DNA from: Oscillospiraceae bacterium
GTDB taxonomy: Bacteria > Bacillota > Clostridia > Oscillospirales > Oscillospiraceae
Direction of reading: 5' to 3'
Length of the DNA stretch: 64,000 nt
Assembly (NCBI GenBank): GCA_902765025.1
Contig: CACWYC010000004.1
Span: 1-64,000, forward strand
Below the pieces are notes generated by a model. That model searched no databases. It had not been told where the DNA came from and was given only the letters and a program-made list of their open reading frames with translations. Below, piece after piece: positions 27,971-36,552 of the stretch (its first letter is position 1; each line of letters begins with the position of its first letter). Made by a program: the position numbers and the translations under genes.

Positions 27971-28456
27971 TCACTCCACTGTCACGTCTGCCGCCCCGGC
28001 GCCGATAAGGGCCATGAGGGCATTGGGGTCTGTTTCCACCTGGGCGCCGATTTTGCCGGCGCTGACGTAAATGGTATCGAATAGAATCACCGTTTCATGG
28101 AACACGGTGGGAAACGGCTTTTTCATGCCCACGGGGCTGCAGCCGCCGTGGACGTAGCCGGTGAGGGGCAGCAGCTCCTTCTGGGGCAGCATGGCGATGG
28201 ACTTCTCCCCCACCGCCCGGGCCGCCTTTTTCAAATCGAGACTGTCGCCCACCGGGATGTCGAACACGTAGTAGCCCCCGGAGGCGCCCCGGGTCACCAG
28301 GGTCTTGAACACCGCCTCGGGGTCGGCCCCCACGGCTCGGGCCACGGAGAGGCCGTCAATGGGGCCGTCGGGGTCGTAGAAATGAGGGGTATAGGGGACG
28401 CCGTGCTGGTCCAGCAGGCGCATGACGTTGGTTTTATCATCTTTGGGTTTTGCCAT
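27971..28456 (-). CDS. Cys-tRNA(Pro) deacylase (YbaK/EbsC family)
   Basis: A 161-residue YbaK-type editing protein that hydrolyses Cys-tRNA(Pro) made by mischarging. Visible: [20 protein letters not shown] with the conserved Lys, a [14 protein letters not shown] segment and [20 protein letters not shown], the family signature. ATG 28456 follows AAAGGAG, which lies inside the 3' end of the EamA gene; the two frames overlap by 20 nt, so they are probably co-transcribed. Confidence 0.9.
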   Translation of the reverse strand: MAKPKDDKTNVMRLLDQHGVPYTPHFYDPDGPIDGLSVARAVGADPEAVFKTLVTRGASGGYYVFDIPVGDSLDLKKAARAVGEKSIAMLPQKELLPLTGYVHGGCSPVGMKKPFPTVFHETVILFDTIYVSAGKIGAQVETDPNALMALIGAGAADVTVE

Positions 28457-29330
28457 GAGGGGTCTCTCCTTTTGCAAGCAATACGGCGGCCAGCAGCACC
28501 AGCACGATGCCGAGAACCGTCCAGACCGTCAGGGTTTCGTGGAAGAACACCACGCCGGTCAGGGCCGCCACCACCGGCTCCACGTTGGCGATAACGGAGG
28601 CGGTGCCGCTCTCCACGCCCTCCAGGCCACGGGTGTAGAAAAAGTAGGGCAGCACCGTGGCGATGACCACCAGGCCCACCGCGCCCCAGAGGCCCCGGGG
28701 CTGGCTCAGCGTGGCGGCCAGGGCGGGGGCGTCCAGAAAGGCGAAGCTGCCCAGGCCCGCCACGGCGAAGGTCCAGTAAATCATGGTGTAGGCATCGTAG
28801 TGGGCAAGGCCGTAGTGGGCAAAAAGGGTGTAGCTGGCGTAGCACAGGCCCCCCGCCACGCCCAGGGCGATGCCCAGAGGGCGGTTGCTGCCCAGGCCGC
28901 CCACCACGCCGCTGACCAGGGCGCAGCCCGCCAGGGCCACCGCCACCGACAGCAGCTTGCGGCGGGTCAGAGGGGCGTGCCACAGCAGCGCCGAGCCCAG
29001 CACCACGAAGGACGGGGCCAGGTACACCAAGATCCCCGCCACCGCCAGGGAGCACATAGTCTGGCAGGAGAAATACGTCCAGCCCAGGCCGATGACGCCG
29101 ACGGCGCCGCTGCCCAGGAAGATGGGCAGATGACGCCATCGGATGCGGAACACCTGGGGGCGGAGGACGGCGAAGACGGCGGTCATCAGGGCGAAGCTGC
29201 CGAAATTGCGGATAAATACGCGGTTGGCGGTGGTGACACCGGCGTCGAACAGCATGCGGTTGAACAGGCCGATAAAGCCCCAGCACGCCGCGCCGAGGAT
29301 GACGTATAGATAGGGGAGGTATCGTTTCAT
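28437..29330 (-). CDS. EamA/DMT family transporter
   Basis: A 297-residue membrane protein with about ten hydrophobic segments in two EamA halves: VILGAACWGFIGLFNRMLFD at the start of the first and GVAGGLCYASYTLFAHYGL at the start of the second. The second half ends with the usual NVEPVVAALTGVVFFHETLT block. Family members export amino acids or metabolites; substrate not predictable. AGGAG lies 6 nt before ATG. Confidence 0.85.
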   Translation of the reverse strand: MKRYLPYLYVILGAACWGFIGLFNRMLFDAGVTTANRVFIRNFGSFALMTAVFAVLRPQVFRIRWRHLPIFLGSGAVGVIGLGWTYFSCQTMCSLAVAGILVYLAPSFVVLGSALLWHAPLTRRKLLSVAVALAGCALVSGVVGGLGSNRPLGIALGVAGGLCYASYTLFAHYGLAHYDAYTMIYWTFAVAGLGSFAFLDAPALAATLSQPRGLWGAVGLVVIATVLPYFFYTRGLEGVESGTASVIANVEPVVAALTGVVFFHETLTVWTVLGIVLVLLAAVLLAKGETPHGKTQR

Positions 29331-29369
29331 GGGCGCTCCTGTGGGGTGGTTTTTGGGGGATGGGTGCGT

Positions 29370-29467
29370 ATCGCCCCCTCATCCGGCGGCTTTACACCTC
29401 ATCCGGCGGCAGGGCATCGCCCCCTCATCCGGCGGCTTTGCCGCCACCTTCCCCCCAGGGGGAAGGC
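29370..29467. repeat. Dispersed palindromic repeat, nested copies
   Basis: A unit beginning ATCGCCCCCTCATCCGGCGG (29417) continues through GCTTTGCCGCC to CCTTCCCCCCAGGGGGAAGG. A shortened tandem copy precedes it from 29370. A full relative lies at 49118-49175. Both hold two nested hairpins (GGCGGC/GCCGCC and CCTTCCCCC/GGGGGAAGG) and sit between genes. Confidence 0.8.
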
Positions 29468-29480
29468 TTTTTTTATAAGG

Positions 29481-31445
29481 TTATTTCTGATTCCGCAGCT
29501 CGATGATTTGGTCCCGGAGGGCGGCGGCGATCTCGAATTCCAGCATTTTGCTGGCCTGCTTCATCTCTTTTTCCAGGCGGGCGATGGTCTCCTGCCGCTG
29601 GGCGTCGGTGAGCTTTTGCTTGCTCAGGCGGGACGCCTCCTCGGCGGTGTGGCTGATCTCCACCATCTCCCGGACGCTCTTGCGGATGGTGCGGGGGACG
29701 ATGCCGTGGGCGCGGTTAAAGGCGTCCTGTATCTCCCGGCGGCGCTCCGTCTCGGTGATGGCCGCCTTCATGGAGGGGGTGACGGTGTCGGCGTAGAGGA
29801 TGACCAGACCGTCGGCGTTGCGGGCCGCCCGGCCGATGGTCTGGATGAGGCTGGTTTCGGAGCGGAGGAAGCCCTCCTTGTCGGCGTCCAGAATGGCCAC
29901 CAGGCTCACCTCCGGCAGGTCAAGACCCTCACGGAGCAGGTTGATGCCCACCAGCACGTCAAACTCGCCCAGGCGCAAATCCCGGATAATCTCCATGCGC
30001 TCCAATGCGGCCACATCGGAGTGCATATACCGCACCCGGATGCCGCCGGCGCGGAAATGCTCCGTCAAGTCCTCCGCCATGCGCTTGGTGAGGGTGGTGA
30101 CCAGGACGCGCTCGTTGCGAGCGGCCCGGGCGGCAATCTCCGCCGTCAGGTCGTCGATCTGGCCGGTGACGGGGCGCACCTCCACCCGGGGGTCCAGCAA
30201 TCCCGTGGGGCGGATGACCTGCTCCACCACCTGTCCGGCGTTGGCCTTTTCAAACTCGCCGGGGGTGGCGGAGACGTACACCGCCTGGGAAAACCGCTCC
30301 TCAAACTCCTCAAACCGCAGGGGGCGGTTATCGAAGGCGCAGGGCAGGCGGAAGCCGTACTCCACCAGGCTCTGCTTGCGGGCGTGGTCGCCGTTATACA
30401 TGGCCCGGACCTGGGGCAGCGTCACGTGGCTCTCATCCACGAACAGGATGAAATCGTCGGGGAAGAAGTCCAGCAGCGTCATGGGGGCGGAGCCCACCGG
30501 GCGCTGGGAGATGATGCGGGAATAGTTCTCGATGCCGGAGCAGTAGCCCAGCTCCGTCATCATCTCCATGTCGTACTCCGTGCGCTGGCGCAGGCGCTGG
30601 GCCTCCACCAGCTTATTCTGGCCCTCCAATTCCGCAAGGCGCGCATCCAGCTCTATGCGGATCTGGCGGATGGCGGCGTCCATTTTGTCCCGGGGGGTGA
30701 CGTAGTGGCTGGCGGGGTAGACGGCCACGTGCTGCAGGGACTTGATGGCCGCGCCGGTGACGGGGTGGAACTCGGTGATGCGGTCGATCTCATCCCCGAA
30801 GAACTCCACACGGACGGCCCGGTCCTTATAATAGGCGGGGTACAGCTCCACCGTGTCGCCCCGGACCCGGAACATATTCCGCTCGAAGGCGATGTCGTTC
30901 CGCTCGTAGCGATCCTCCACCAGACGGCGCAGCAGCTCGTCCCGGTCCATGGTCTGGCCCACCCGGAGGGAGATCATCATGCGGGCGAAGTCCTCCGGCT
31001 CGCCCAGGCCGTAGATGCAGCTCACCGACGACACCACAATGACGTCACGCCGCTCCAGCAGCGCGCAGGTGGCGCTGAGGCGCAGGCGGTCAATCTCCTC
31101 GTTGGTGGAGGCGTCCTTTTCGATGTAGGTGTCGGTATGGGGGATGTATGCCTCGGGCTGGTAGTAGTCGTAATAGCTGACGAAATACTCCACGGCGTTG
31201 TCGGGGAAGAACTCCCGGAACTCCTCGCAAAGCTGGGCCGCCAGCGTCTTATTGTGGGCAAGCACCAGCGTGGGGCGCTGCACCTTCTCGATGACCTTGG
31301 CCATGGTGTAGGTCTTGCCGGAGCCGGTGACGCCCAGCAGCACCTGCTCCCGCAGGCCGTTTTCGATGCCCTCGGCCAGCTTTTCGATGGCCTGGGGCTG
31401 GTCGCCGGCGGGCTCATATTCGCTTTTTACCTTAAACGGGGGCAT
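29481..31445 (-). CDS. uvrB: Excinuclease ABC subunit B
   Basis: A 654-residue UvrB. Walker [13 protein letters not shown] near residue 39, the beta-hairpin region [20 protein letters not shown] near 92, [13 protein letters not shown] (DEAD box), [29 protein letters not shown], and QTIGRAARN are intact, with a C-terminal UVR motif ([20 protein letters not shown]). It receives DNA from UvrA and loads UvrC. No uvrC is within the window. GGAGGTG precedes ATG. Confidence 0.97.
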   Translation of the reverse strand: MPPFKVKSEYEPAGDQPQAIEKLAEGIENGLREQVLLGVTGSGKTYTMAKVIEKVQRPTLVLAHNKTLAAQLCEEFREFFPDNAVEYFVSYYDYYQPEAYIPHTDTYIEKDASTNEEIDRLRLSATCALLERRDVIVVSSVSCIYGLGEPEDFARMMISLRVGQTMDRDELLRRLVEDRYERNDIAFERNMFRVRGDTVELYPAYYKDRAVRVEFFGDEIDRITEFHPVTGAAIKSLQHVAVYPASHYVTPRDKMDAAIRQIRIELDARLAELEGQNKLVEAQRLRQRTEYDMEMMTELGYCSGIENYSRIISQRPVGSAPMTLLDFFPDDFILFVDESHVTLPQVRAMYNGDHARKQSLVEYGFRLPCAFDNRPLRFEEFEERFSQAVYVSATPGEFEKANAGQVVEQVIRPTGLLDPRVEVRPVTGQIDDLTAEIAARAARNERVLVTTLTKRMAEDLTEHFRAGGIRVRYMHSDVAALERMEIIRDLRLGEFDVLVGINLLREGLDLPEVSLVAILDADKEGFLRSETSLIQTIGRAARNADGLVILYADTVTPSMKAAITETERRREIQDAFNRAHGIVPRTIRKSVREMVEISHTAEEASRLSKQKLTDAQRQETIARLEKEMKQASKMLEFEIAAALRDQIIELRNQK

Positions 31446-31457
31446 GGGCCCACCTCC

Positions 31458-32132
31458 TCAATGTATCAAATAACCGCTCTGGCGCATGGAGACATAGTCG
31501 CCGTCCGCCACCACGATATGGTCCAGCAATCGCACATCCACCGAGCGCAAAATCTCCTCCACCTGCAAGGTGGACACCCGGTCCTCCTCCGAGGGCAGGG
31601 CCACGCCGCTGGGGTGATTATGGCCCAGCACCACGGCGACGGCACCGCAGCTCAGGGCGAAGTTCACCACCTGGCGCTGGGGCAGCGCCGTGCTGACGCC
31701 GTCGCCGGTGGAGAGCACCTTCTCCCCCAGCAGCTTGCCCTTGCCGTCGAGACACAGCATGTAGAGCTGCTCCTGCCGCTGGTCGCCCAGCACACGCAGC
31801 AGATAGCCGCCCACCTTCTCCGGCGTGTTGTAGACCCGCTCCCGCTTTCCCTGGCGGCGCAGGCGGCGCTGCACGTCGGGGATGAGGCCCAGCAGCGTGG
31901 CGGCGCCCTCCCCCAGGCTGGGGATGGCACGGAGCTCCTCGGGGGAGGCGGCAAACACATTTTCCAGCGAGCCGAAGGTGGCCAGCAGGGTATGGGCCAG
32001 GTCGTTGACGTCCCGGCGGGGGATGGCGTAGAACAGCAGCAGCTCCAGCACCTCATGGTCGGCAAAGCTGTCCAGCCCGTGGCGGAGATACTGGGCCCGT
32101 TTCCGGGCCCTGTGGCCGTCGTGTATACCCAT
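31458..32132 (-). CDS. radC: RadC family JAB-domain protein
   Basis: A 224-residue RadC: N-terminal helix-hairpin-helix region (LRAIPSLGEGAATLLGLIPD) and C-terminal JAB/MPN metalloprotease-like fold with LGHNHPSG and a distal Asp in RLLDHIVVADGDYVSM. Despite the name its repair role is not established. ATG 32132 follows AAGGGGGTG; the 81 upstream codons run back through the mgtE promoter on the other strand. It is 12 nt ahead of uvrB and likely co-transcribed. Confidence 0.88.
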   Translation of the reverse strand: MGIHDGHRARKRAQYLRHGLDSFADHEVLELLLFYAIPRRDVNDLAHTLLATFGSLENVFAASPEELRAIPSLGEGAATLLGLIPDVQRRLRRQGKRERVYNTPEKVGGYLLRVLGDQRQEQLYMLCLDGKGKLLGEKVLSTGDGVSTALPQRQVVNFALSCGAVAVVLGHNHPSGVALPSEEDRVSTLQVEEILRSVDVRLLDHIVVADGDYVSMRQSGYLIH

Positions 32133-32268
32133 GGTGCACCCCCTTCCCCGCCTGATGGGCGAAATGTTGCGGATAAAACCGATTAAGCGATTTATTATAC
32201 CATATTTCACCACCGGCCACAAGGCATTTTTTGCGCTGAAAAACAGGGCAAATTCCCCGTCAAAGGGG

Positions 32269-32297
32269 TTGACAGGAGAGGGGTTTTCCATTATCCT
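32269..32297 (+). promoter_or_regulatory. Promoter of the mgtE leader
   Basis: TTGACA (32269-32274), 17-nt spacer, TATCCT (32292-32297). Confidence 0.65.
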
Positions 32298-32314
32298 TAC
32301 AGTGACAACTGAAT

Positions 32315-32462
32315 CGATCCGGTAGGTAAGGCTACCGCAGGGATACGGACTGCTGCCGCGAAGTGGTGGAGACACTACAAGATGGTTTGAACAGGCGATA
32401 TCGAATCCAAGGTATCATCTAACGCAGTTTCATTGCCCGGCGATGCTAAAGCTTGTAACGGT
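32315..32462 (+). promoter_or_regulatory. M-box (ykoK) magnesium riboswitch aptamer
   Basis: The leader contains the M-box core in order: GGTAGGTAAGGCTACC, GGGATACGGACTGCTGCCGC, GGTGGAGACACTACAAGATGG, TTGAACAGGCGATATCGAATC and CGATGCTAAAGCTTGTAACG. This class binds Mg2+ and shuts off magnesium transporter genes. An intrinsic terminator follows at 32498, and mgtE follows that, the classic arrangement. Exact ends are approximate. Confidence 0.92.
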
Positions 32463-32497
32463 TGGGGCGGGGCCGCGTGCCGCGCTCGCTGCACACG

Positions 32498-32535
32498 CCA
32501 CAACACCTGCCGGGGGTCGTTGTGGATTTATTTTT
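32498..32535 (+). terminator. Expression-platform terminator of the M-box
   Basis: CCACAAC (32498-32504) pairs with GTTGTGG (32519-32525), followed by ATTTATTTTT; 30 nt ahead of the mgtE start. Confidence 0.75.
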
Positions 32536-32564
32536 GCCCCGGGGCAGGAAGGGAGGCGCAGACC

Positions 32565-33950
32565 ATGTTTGACCGCGAGGAACACATGGAGGAATATCTG
32601 GAGAAAATCGAGGAGCTGCTGCGAAGTAAACAGTATGCCCAGCTGCGGGACCTGCTGCTGCCCATGGAGCCGGCGGACATCGCCGCCATATTGGAGGAGG
32701 GGCCCCAGGAGCAGATGCCCCTGCTGTACCGGCTGCTGCCCAAGGAGCTGGCGGCGGAGGTGTTCGTGGAGCTGGAGAGCGACTCTCAGGAGATGCTGAT
32801 CAACGGCTTTTCCAACACAGAGCTGAAAGAAGTGCTAGACGAGCTGTACCTGGACGACGCCGCCGACATCGTGGAGGAGATGCCCGCCAACGTGGTCATC
32901 CGTATTCTGGACAAGGCCACGCCGGAGATGCGCAAATCCATCAACGAGATTCTGAAATACCCGGAGGACTCGGCGGGCTCCATTATGACCATGGAGTTCT
33001 TGTCGCTGAAAAAGGACATGACGGTGGCCGACGCCTTCAAGCGCATACGGCGCATCGGCGGCGACATGGAGACCATCAACATCCTGTACGTCACCGACCC
33101 CCGGCGCAAGCTGCTGGGCGTGCTGTCGGTGCGGGACCTGCTGCTGGCGGACGAGGACGACCTCATTGCGGACATCATGGACCCCAACGTGGTGGCCGCC
33201 TCCACCATCGACGACAAGGAAGACGTGGCCCAGGCCATGAGCAAATACGACTATCTGGCCATGCCGGTGGTGGACCAGGAAAACCGGCTGGTGGGCATCG
33301 TCACCGTGGACGACGCCATGGACGTTATGGAAGAAGAGGCCACCGAGGATATCGAGAAGATGGCCGCTATCACCCCTACCGACAAGCCGTATCTCAAGAC
33401 CTCCGTGTTCGACACGTTCCGGGCCCGCATCCCCTGGCTGCTGCTGCTGATGGTGTCGGCCACGTTTACGGGGCTGATTATCACCAGCTTTGAGGCGTCG
33501 CTGGCGGTGGTGCCGGTGCTGACGGCCTACATCCCCATGCTGATGGACACCGGTGGCAACTGCGGCTCCCAGGCCAGCGTCACCGTCATCCGCGCGTTGA
33601 GCCTGGACGAGGTGGACTTCTCCGACATGCTGCAGGTCATCTGGAAGGAAATCCGGGTGGCGGTGCTGTGCGGCGCGGTGCTGGCGGTGGCCAACTTCGG
33701 CAAGATGATGCTGGTTGACCGCATGCTGCTGGGCAACACGGCGCTGTCGCCGGTGGTGGCAGGGGTGGTGTGCGCCACGCTGGTGTGCGCCGTGGCGGTG
33801 GCCAAGTTCGTGGGCTGCACGCTGCCGCTGCTGGCCAAGAAAATCGGCCTTGACCCGGCGGTGATGGCCTCGCCGTTCATCACCACCATTGTGGACGCCC
33901 TGTCGCTGCTGATCTACTTCCAGTTCGCCACCCACATTTTGGGGCTGTAA
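32565..33950 (+). CDS. mgtE: Magnesium transporter MgtE
   Basis: A 461-residue MgtE: N-terminal superhelical domain (MEPADIAAILEEGPQEQMPL), two CBS domains (GSIMTMEFLSLKKDMTVADA; YDYLAMPVVDQENRLVGIVT), a plug helix, then five membrane helices. The selectivity region MLMDTGGNCGSQASVTVIRA is intact. It is a Mg2+-gated Mg2+ channel in the plasma membrane. GGGAGG precedes ATG 32565; upstream in-frame codons lie in the riboswitch. Confidence 0.95.
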   Translation: MFDREEHMEEYLEKIEELLRSKQYAQLRDLLLPMEPADIAAILEEGPQEQMPLLYRLLPKELAAEVFVELESDSQEMLINGFSNTELKEVLDELYLDDAADIVEEMPANVVIRILDKATPEMRKSINEILKYPEDSAGSIMTMEFLSLKKDMTVADAFKRIRRIGGDMETINILYVTDPRRKLLGVLSVRDLLLADEDDLIADIMDPNVVAASTIDDKEDVAQAMSKYDYLAMPVVDQENRLVGIVTVDDAMDVMEEEATEDIEKMAAITPTDKPYLKTSVFDTFRARIPWLLLLMVSATFTGLIITSFEASLAVVPVLTAYIPMLMDTGGNCGSQASVTVIRALSLDEVDFSDMLQVIWKEIRVAVLCGAVLAVANFGKMMLVDRMLLGNTALSPVVAGVVCATLVCAVAVAKFVGCTLPLLAKKIGLDPAVMASPFITTIVDALSLLIYFQFATHILGL

Positions 33951-33990
33951 AATTTGATAATTCTGAATGGATTTTTCATCAGGATGCCAT

Positions 33991-34027
33991 AATAAGGTCA
34001 GGTGTAATGCCTGACCTTATTTTTTTG
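33991..34027 (+). terminator. Terminator of mgtE
   Basis: AATAAGGTCAGG/CCTGACCTTATT, 12-bp stem with TTTTT tail. Confidence 0.85.
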
Positions 34028-34047
34028 TAATTACGGAGGAAACGGAA

Positions 34048-34242
34048 ATGGACAACATCTGCACCAACGAGGGTAAGTCCTGCACCCCCAACAGCGCCAT
34101 CAGCTGCACCGTCACCAACTGCGCCCACCACTGCAAGGACGTGAACTACTGCGGCCTCAACGCCATTGAGGTGGGCACCCACGAGGCCAACCCCACCGAG
34201 GACCAGTGCACCGACTGCCGCAGCTACCGCAAGTATCGCTGA
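34048..34242 (+). CDS. DUF1540 domain protein (Cys-rich)
   Basis: A 64-residue protein with eight or more cysteines in the DUF1540 spacing: SCTVTNCAHHC, VNYCGLNAIEVG, and a final DQCTDCRSY. DUF1540 proteins are thought to bind metal; several are found in spore-forming Clostridia. GGAGGAAACGGAA precedes ATG. A weak hairpin (GCCGCC/GGCGGC) lies just behind the stop. Confidence 0.88.
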   Translation: MDNICTNEGKSCTPNSAISCTVTNCAHHCKDVNYCGLNAIEVGTHEANPTEDQCTDCRSYRKYR

Positions 34243-34288
34243 AAAAAGCCGCCTTTTGGCGGCCTACATACAAAAAGGGGGCTGCGAG

Positions 34289-34642
34289 ATGGGCGACAAG
34301 GTGAGGCTGGCGGTGACAGGGGCGCTGGCAGGGGCGGTGAACGGCTGCTTCGGCGGAGGCGGCGGCATGGTGATGGCGCCGCTGCTGCAAGGGTGGTGCC
34401 GCCGGGAGACGAAGCGGGCCCTGGCCACCTGCGTGGCGGCCATACTGCCGCTGTGCGTGGTGTCGGCGGCGGTGTACGCCCTGCAAGGGGGCTTCCCCTG
34501 GGGCGAGGCGGCGCCCTATCTCATCGGAGGGGCCGTAGGCGGCGCCGTGGGAGGCAGGCTGTTTCCGGCGGTGGCGGCGAAATGGCTGAAGCGGCTGTTT
34601 GCCGCGTTTTTGCTGTACGGCGCATGGCGGTATCTGCGATGA
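34289..34642 (+). CDS. TauE/SafE-type membrane protein, half size (first)
   Basis: A 117-residue membrane protein, half the usual ~250 residues of sulfite-exporter TauE/SafE proteins. It has the repeat signature (GALAGAVNGCFGGGGGMVMAP), a cytosolic turn with TKRALATCVAAILPL, and a final WLKRLFAAFLLYGAWRYL. It ends four nt inside the next gene, which encodes the matching second half, so both are made together and probably pair. ATG follows AGGGGG. Transported species unknown (sulfur-containing anions in the family). Confidence 0.82.
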   Translation: MGDKVRLAVTGALAGAVNGCFGGGGGMVMAPLLQGWCRRETKRALATCVAAILPLCVVSAAVYALQGGFPWGEAAPYLIGGAVGGAVGGRLFPAVAAKWLKRLFAAFLLYGAWRYLR

Positions 34643-34998
34643 AGGACTGGCTGATTCCCCTGGCGGCGGGACTGGGGGCCGGGATCCTCTCCGCCTGGGG
34701 CGTGGGCGGCGGTACGCTGCTGCTGTTGGTGATGACGCTGGTGCTGGGGGTGCCGCCGGAGGAGGCCCGGTGCATCAACCTGCTGTACTTTCTGCCCACG
34801 GCGGCGGCGGGCGTGTGGCAGCACCGGAAGAACGGGCTGTTGGACGGCGACGCCCTTCGCGTCACCGTGCCCTGGGGCGTGGTCTTTGCGGCGGCAGGCG
34901 CGGCGGTGGCGGCCATGGCGGACACCGAGGCGCTGCGGCGGCCCTTCGGGGTGTTTTTGCTGGTGTGCGCGGCGGTGACGGTGTGGAAACGGGAATAG
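34639..34998 (+). CDS. TauE/SafE-type membrane protein, half size (second)
   Basis: A 119-residue partner starting at ATG 34639 that overlaps the previous stop (ATGA). It repeats the pattern: GLGAGILSAWGVGGGTLLLL, EEARCINLLYFLPTAAAGV, and RRPFGVFLLVCAAVTVWK. The two products are separate because the frames differ by one base; this is a split or unfused TauE, not a sequencing frameshift, since each has an intact start and stop. Confidence 0.82.
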   Translation: MKDWLIPLAAGLGAGILSAWGVGGGTLLLLVMTLVLGVPPEEARCINLLYFLPTAAAGVWQHRKNGLLDGDALRVTVPWGVVFAAAGAAVAAMADTEALRRPFGVFLLVCAAVTVWKRE

Positions 34999-35008
34999 GT
35001 GTGAAAAG

Positions 35009-35119
35009 AGGGCGGAGCCGAGGCTCCGCCCTTACGATATCATTGCTGCGCGAGGGCGGAGCAGAGCCCCGCCCCTACCATCGTGAGGATAGGGGCGGAC
35101 AGAGTCGTCCGCCCCTACA
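35009..35119. repeat. Three palindromic dispersed repeats between convergent genes
   Basis: 35009-35035 GGGCGGAGCC-GAG-GCTCCGCCC; 35054-35078 GGGCGGAGCAGAGCCCCGCC + CCTAC; 35091-35119 AGGGGCGGACAGAGTCGTCC + GCCCCTACA. The second is identical over 25 nt to 48821-48845, and the third differs by one base from 48759-48785. Confidence 0.85.
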
Positions 35120-35211
35120 TAAACCAAAAAATGAATCATGAACCATTCAGGTGGCCGCCGGCCGCCGGGGGCGACCTGAAGCGCCCCTGCATTTGCCTTT
35201 CGCTGCGTAAA

Positions 35212-36552
35212 TTACCGCTGGGGGTTGAGGGTGATTTCCGTTTCGATGGTTTTGCCGTTTCGCAGCAGCGTCACCGCCACGGTGTCGCCGCTGTGGCAGG
35301 TGCGGCGGACGGCCATCAGCTCGTCGGTGGTGGTGACGGTCTCGCCCTTGACGGACAGCAGCAAGTCCCCTGCCTCCACCCCTGCCGACCAGGCGGGGCC
35401 GCCGGGGGTGACCTCCAGAATTGCCACGTGGCTCTTTTCCTCGTCTTCCCATTCGGTGATGACGGTGATGCCGAAGGTGGGCTTGCCGCTGTAAGACCCG
35501 GTGGAGAGAATCTCATTGATGACGTAACAGGCATCGGCGGTGGGCAGGGCAAAGCCCAGGCCCTCCACGGTGGCCTCGTCACGGCGGCGGCCGGAATTGC
35601 TCATCTTTAACGTGTTGATGCCGATGACCTGGCCGCTTTCGTTGATGAGGGGGCCGCCGGAGTTGCCGTTATTCAGGGCGGCGGTGGTTTGCAGCACGTT
35701 GACGCTGCGGCCGTCGCTGGTGATGGTGCGGTTGATGGCGGAGAGGATGCCCTCGGTCATGGTGCCCATCAGCTCCACCCCCAGGGGGTTGCCGATGGCA
35801 TAGACCCGGTCGCCCACCAGGCACATATCGCTGTTGCCCAGCTCGGCGGCGGGAAGGTCTTGGGCGTCCATCATTTTCAGCACGGCGATGTCCTCCTCCG
35901 CGTCGGCGCCCACCAGACGGGCCTCGTACATGCCGCCCATATAGGTGGCCACGAAGCAGGCCTCCCCCTGGGCGATGACGTGGGCATTGGTGACCACATA
36001 GCCGTCGGAGGACAGGATGATGCCGGTACCCACAAAGGACTCCTGGCCGGAGGTGGCCACCACCACCACGGTGGAGGGGCCCACCTTGCCGTAAATCTCC
36101 TGGGCGGTGAGGGGTTCACTGGGTTCAGAGGACAGCGTCACCATGTCCGCCGTGCCTCGGGGGTCATAGGTGGGGATGGCGCTGTTGTCGCCGCCGAACA
36201 TGGAGGTGATGGAGCTGGGGCTGCCGTCCTCCGTGGAGGGCAGGTCGGCGTCGGTAGCGGGGGCGGGGGTATTGGCCCGGACAAGGCTCACCACGCCGGC
36301 GGCGATGCCGGCGAGCAGCACCAGCACGGCGCAGGCGGTGATGACCCACACCGGCTTGATGCGCCGCTTTTTGGTGGCCTTGCCGGGGGCGATGCCAGCG
36401 GGCAGGGGCGTTTTCTGCACATAGTAGCTGACCACCTCCTCCGCCGCAGGGGCGGGGCGGGTATACCACTCCACTACCTCCCGTGGCGCAGGGGCGGCGG
36501 TGAGGCCGGAGGGGGCCTCAACGGTGTTCTTCTCTCTGTTTTCTTCCTGCAT
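35212..36552 (-). CDS. HtrA/DegP-like membrane-anchored serine protease with PDZ domain
   Basis: A 446-residue protein: cytosolic Pro-rich N-terminus, one membrane helix at ~67-90, then an extracytoplasmic trypsin-like domain with His191 (TNAHVI), Asp221 (EEDIAVLKM) and Ser298 (NNGNSGGPLIN), and a PDZ domain near 355-440 (VTPGGPAWSAGVEAGDLLLS). It degrades or refolds damaged envelope proteins. ATG 36552 follows GAGGAA and lies 35 nt inside the upstream histidine kinase gene, so both belong to one operon. Confidence 0.92.
   Translation of the reverse strand: MQEENREKNTVEAPSGLTAAPAPREVVEWYTRPAPAAEEVVSYYVQKTPLPAGIAPGKATKKRRIKPVWVITACAVLVLLAGIAAGVVSLVRANTPAPATDADLPSTEDGSPSSITSMFGGDNSAIPTYDPRGTADMVTLSSEPSEPLTAQEIYGKVGPSTVVVVATSGQESFVGTGIILSSDGYVVTNAHVIAQGEACFVATYMGGMYEARLVGADAEEDIAVLKMMDAQDLPAAELGNSDMCLVGDRVYAIGNPLGVELMGTMTEGILSAINRTITSDGRSVNVLQTTAALNNGNSGGPLINESGQVIGINTLKMSNSGRRRDEATVEGLGFALPTADACYVINEILSTGSYSGKPTFGITVITEWEDEEKSHVAILEVTPGGPAWSAGVEAGDLLLSVKGETVTTTDELMAVRRTCHSGDTVAVTLLRNGKTIETEITLNPQR

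Noticed and set aside
29346..32186. 946-residue open frame on the plus strand opposite uvrB and radC
   Set aside because: It is the antisense of two well-identified genes, His/Val/Gly-rich, with no ribosome site or known domain; GC-rich codon bias leaves the opposite frame open.
34243..34262. Terminator behind the DUF1540 gene
   Set aside because: Short 6-bp stem without a U-run; probably does not stop transcription into the TauE pair.
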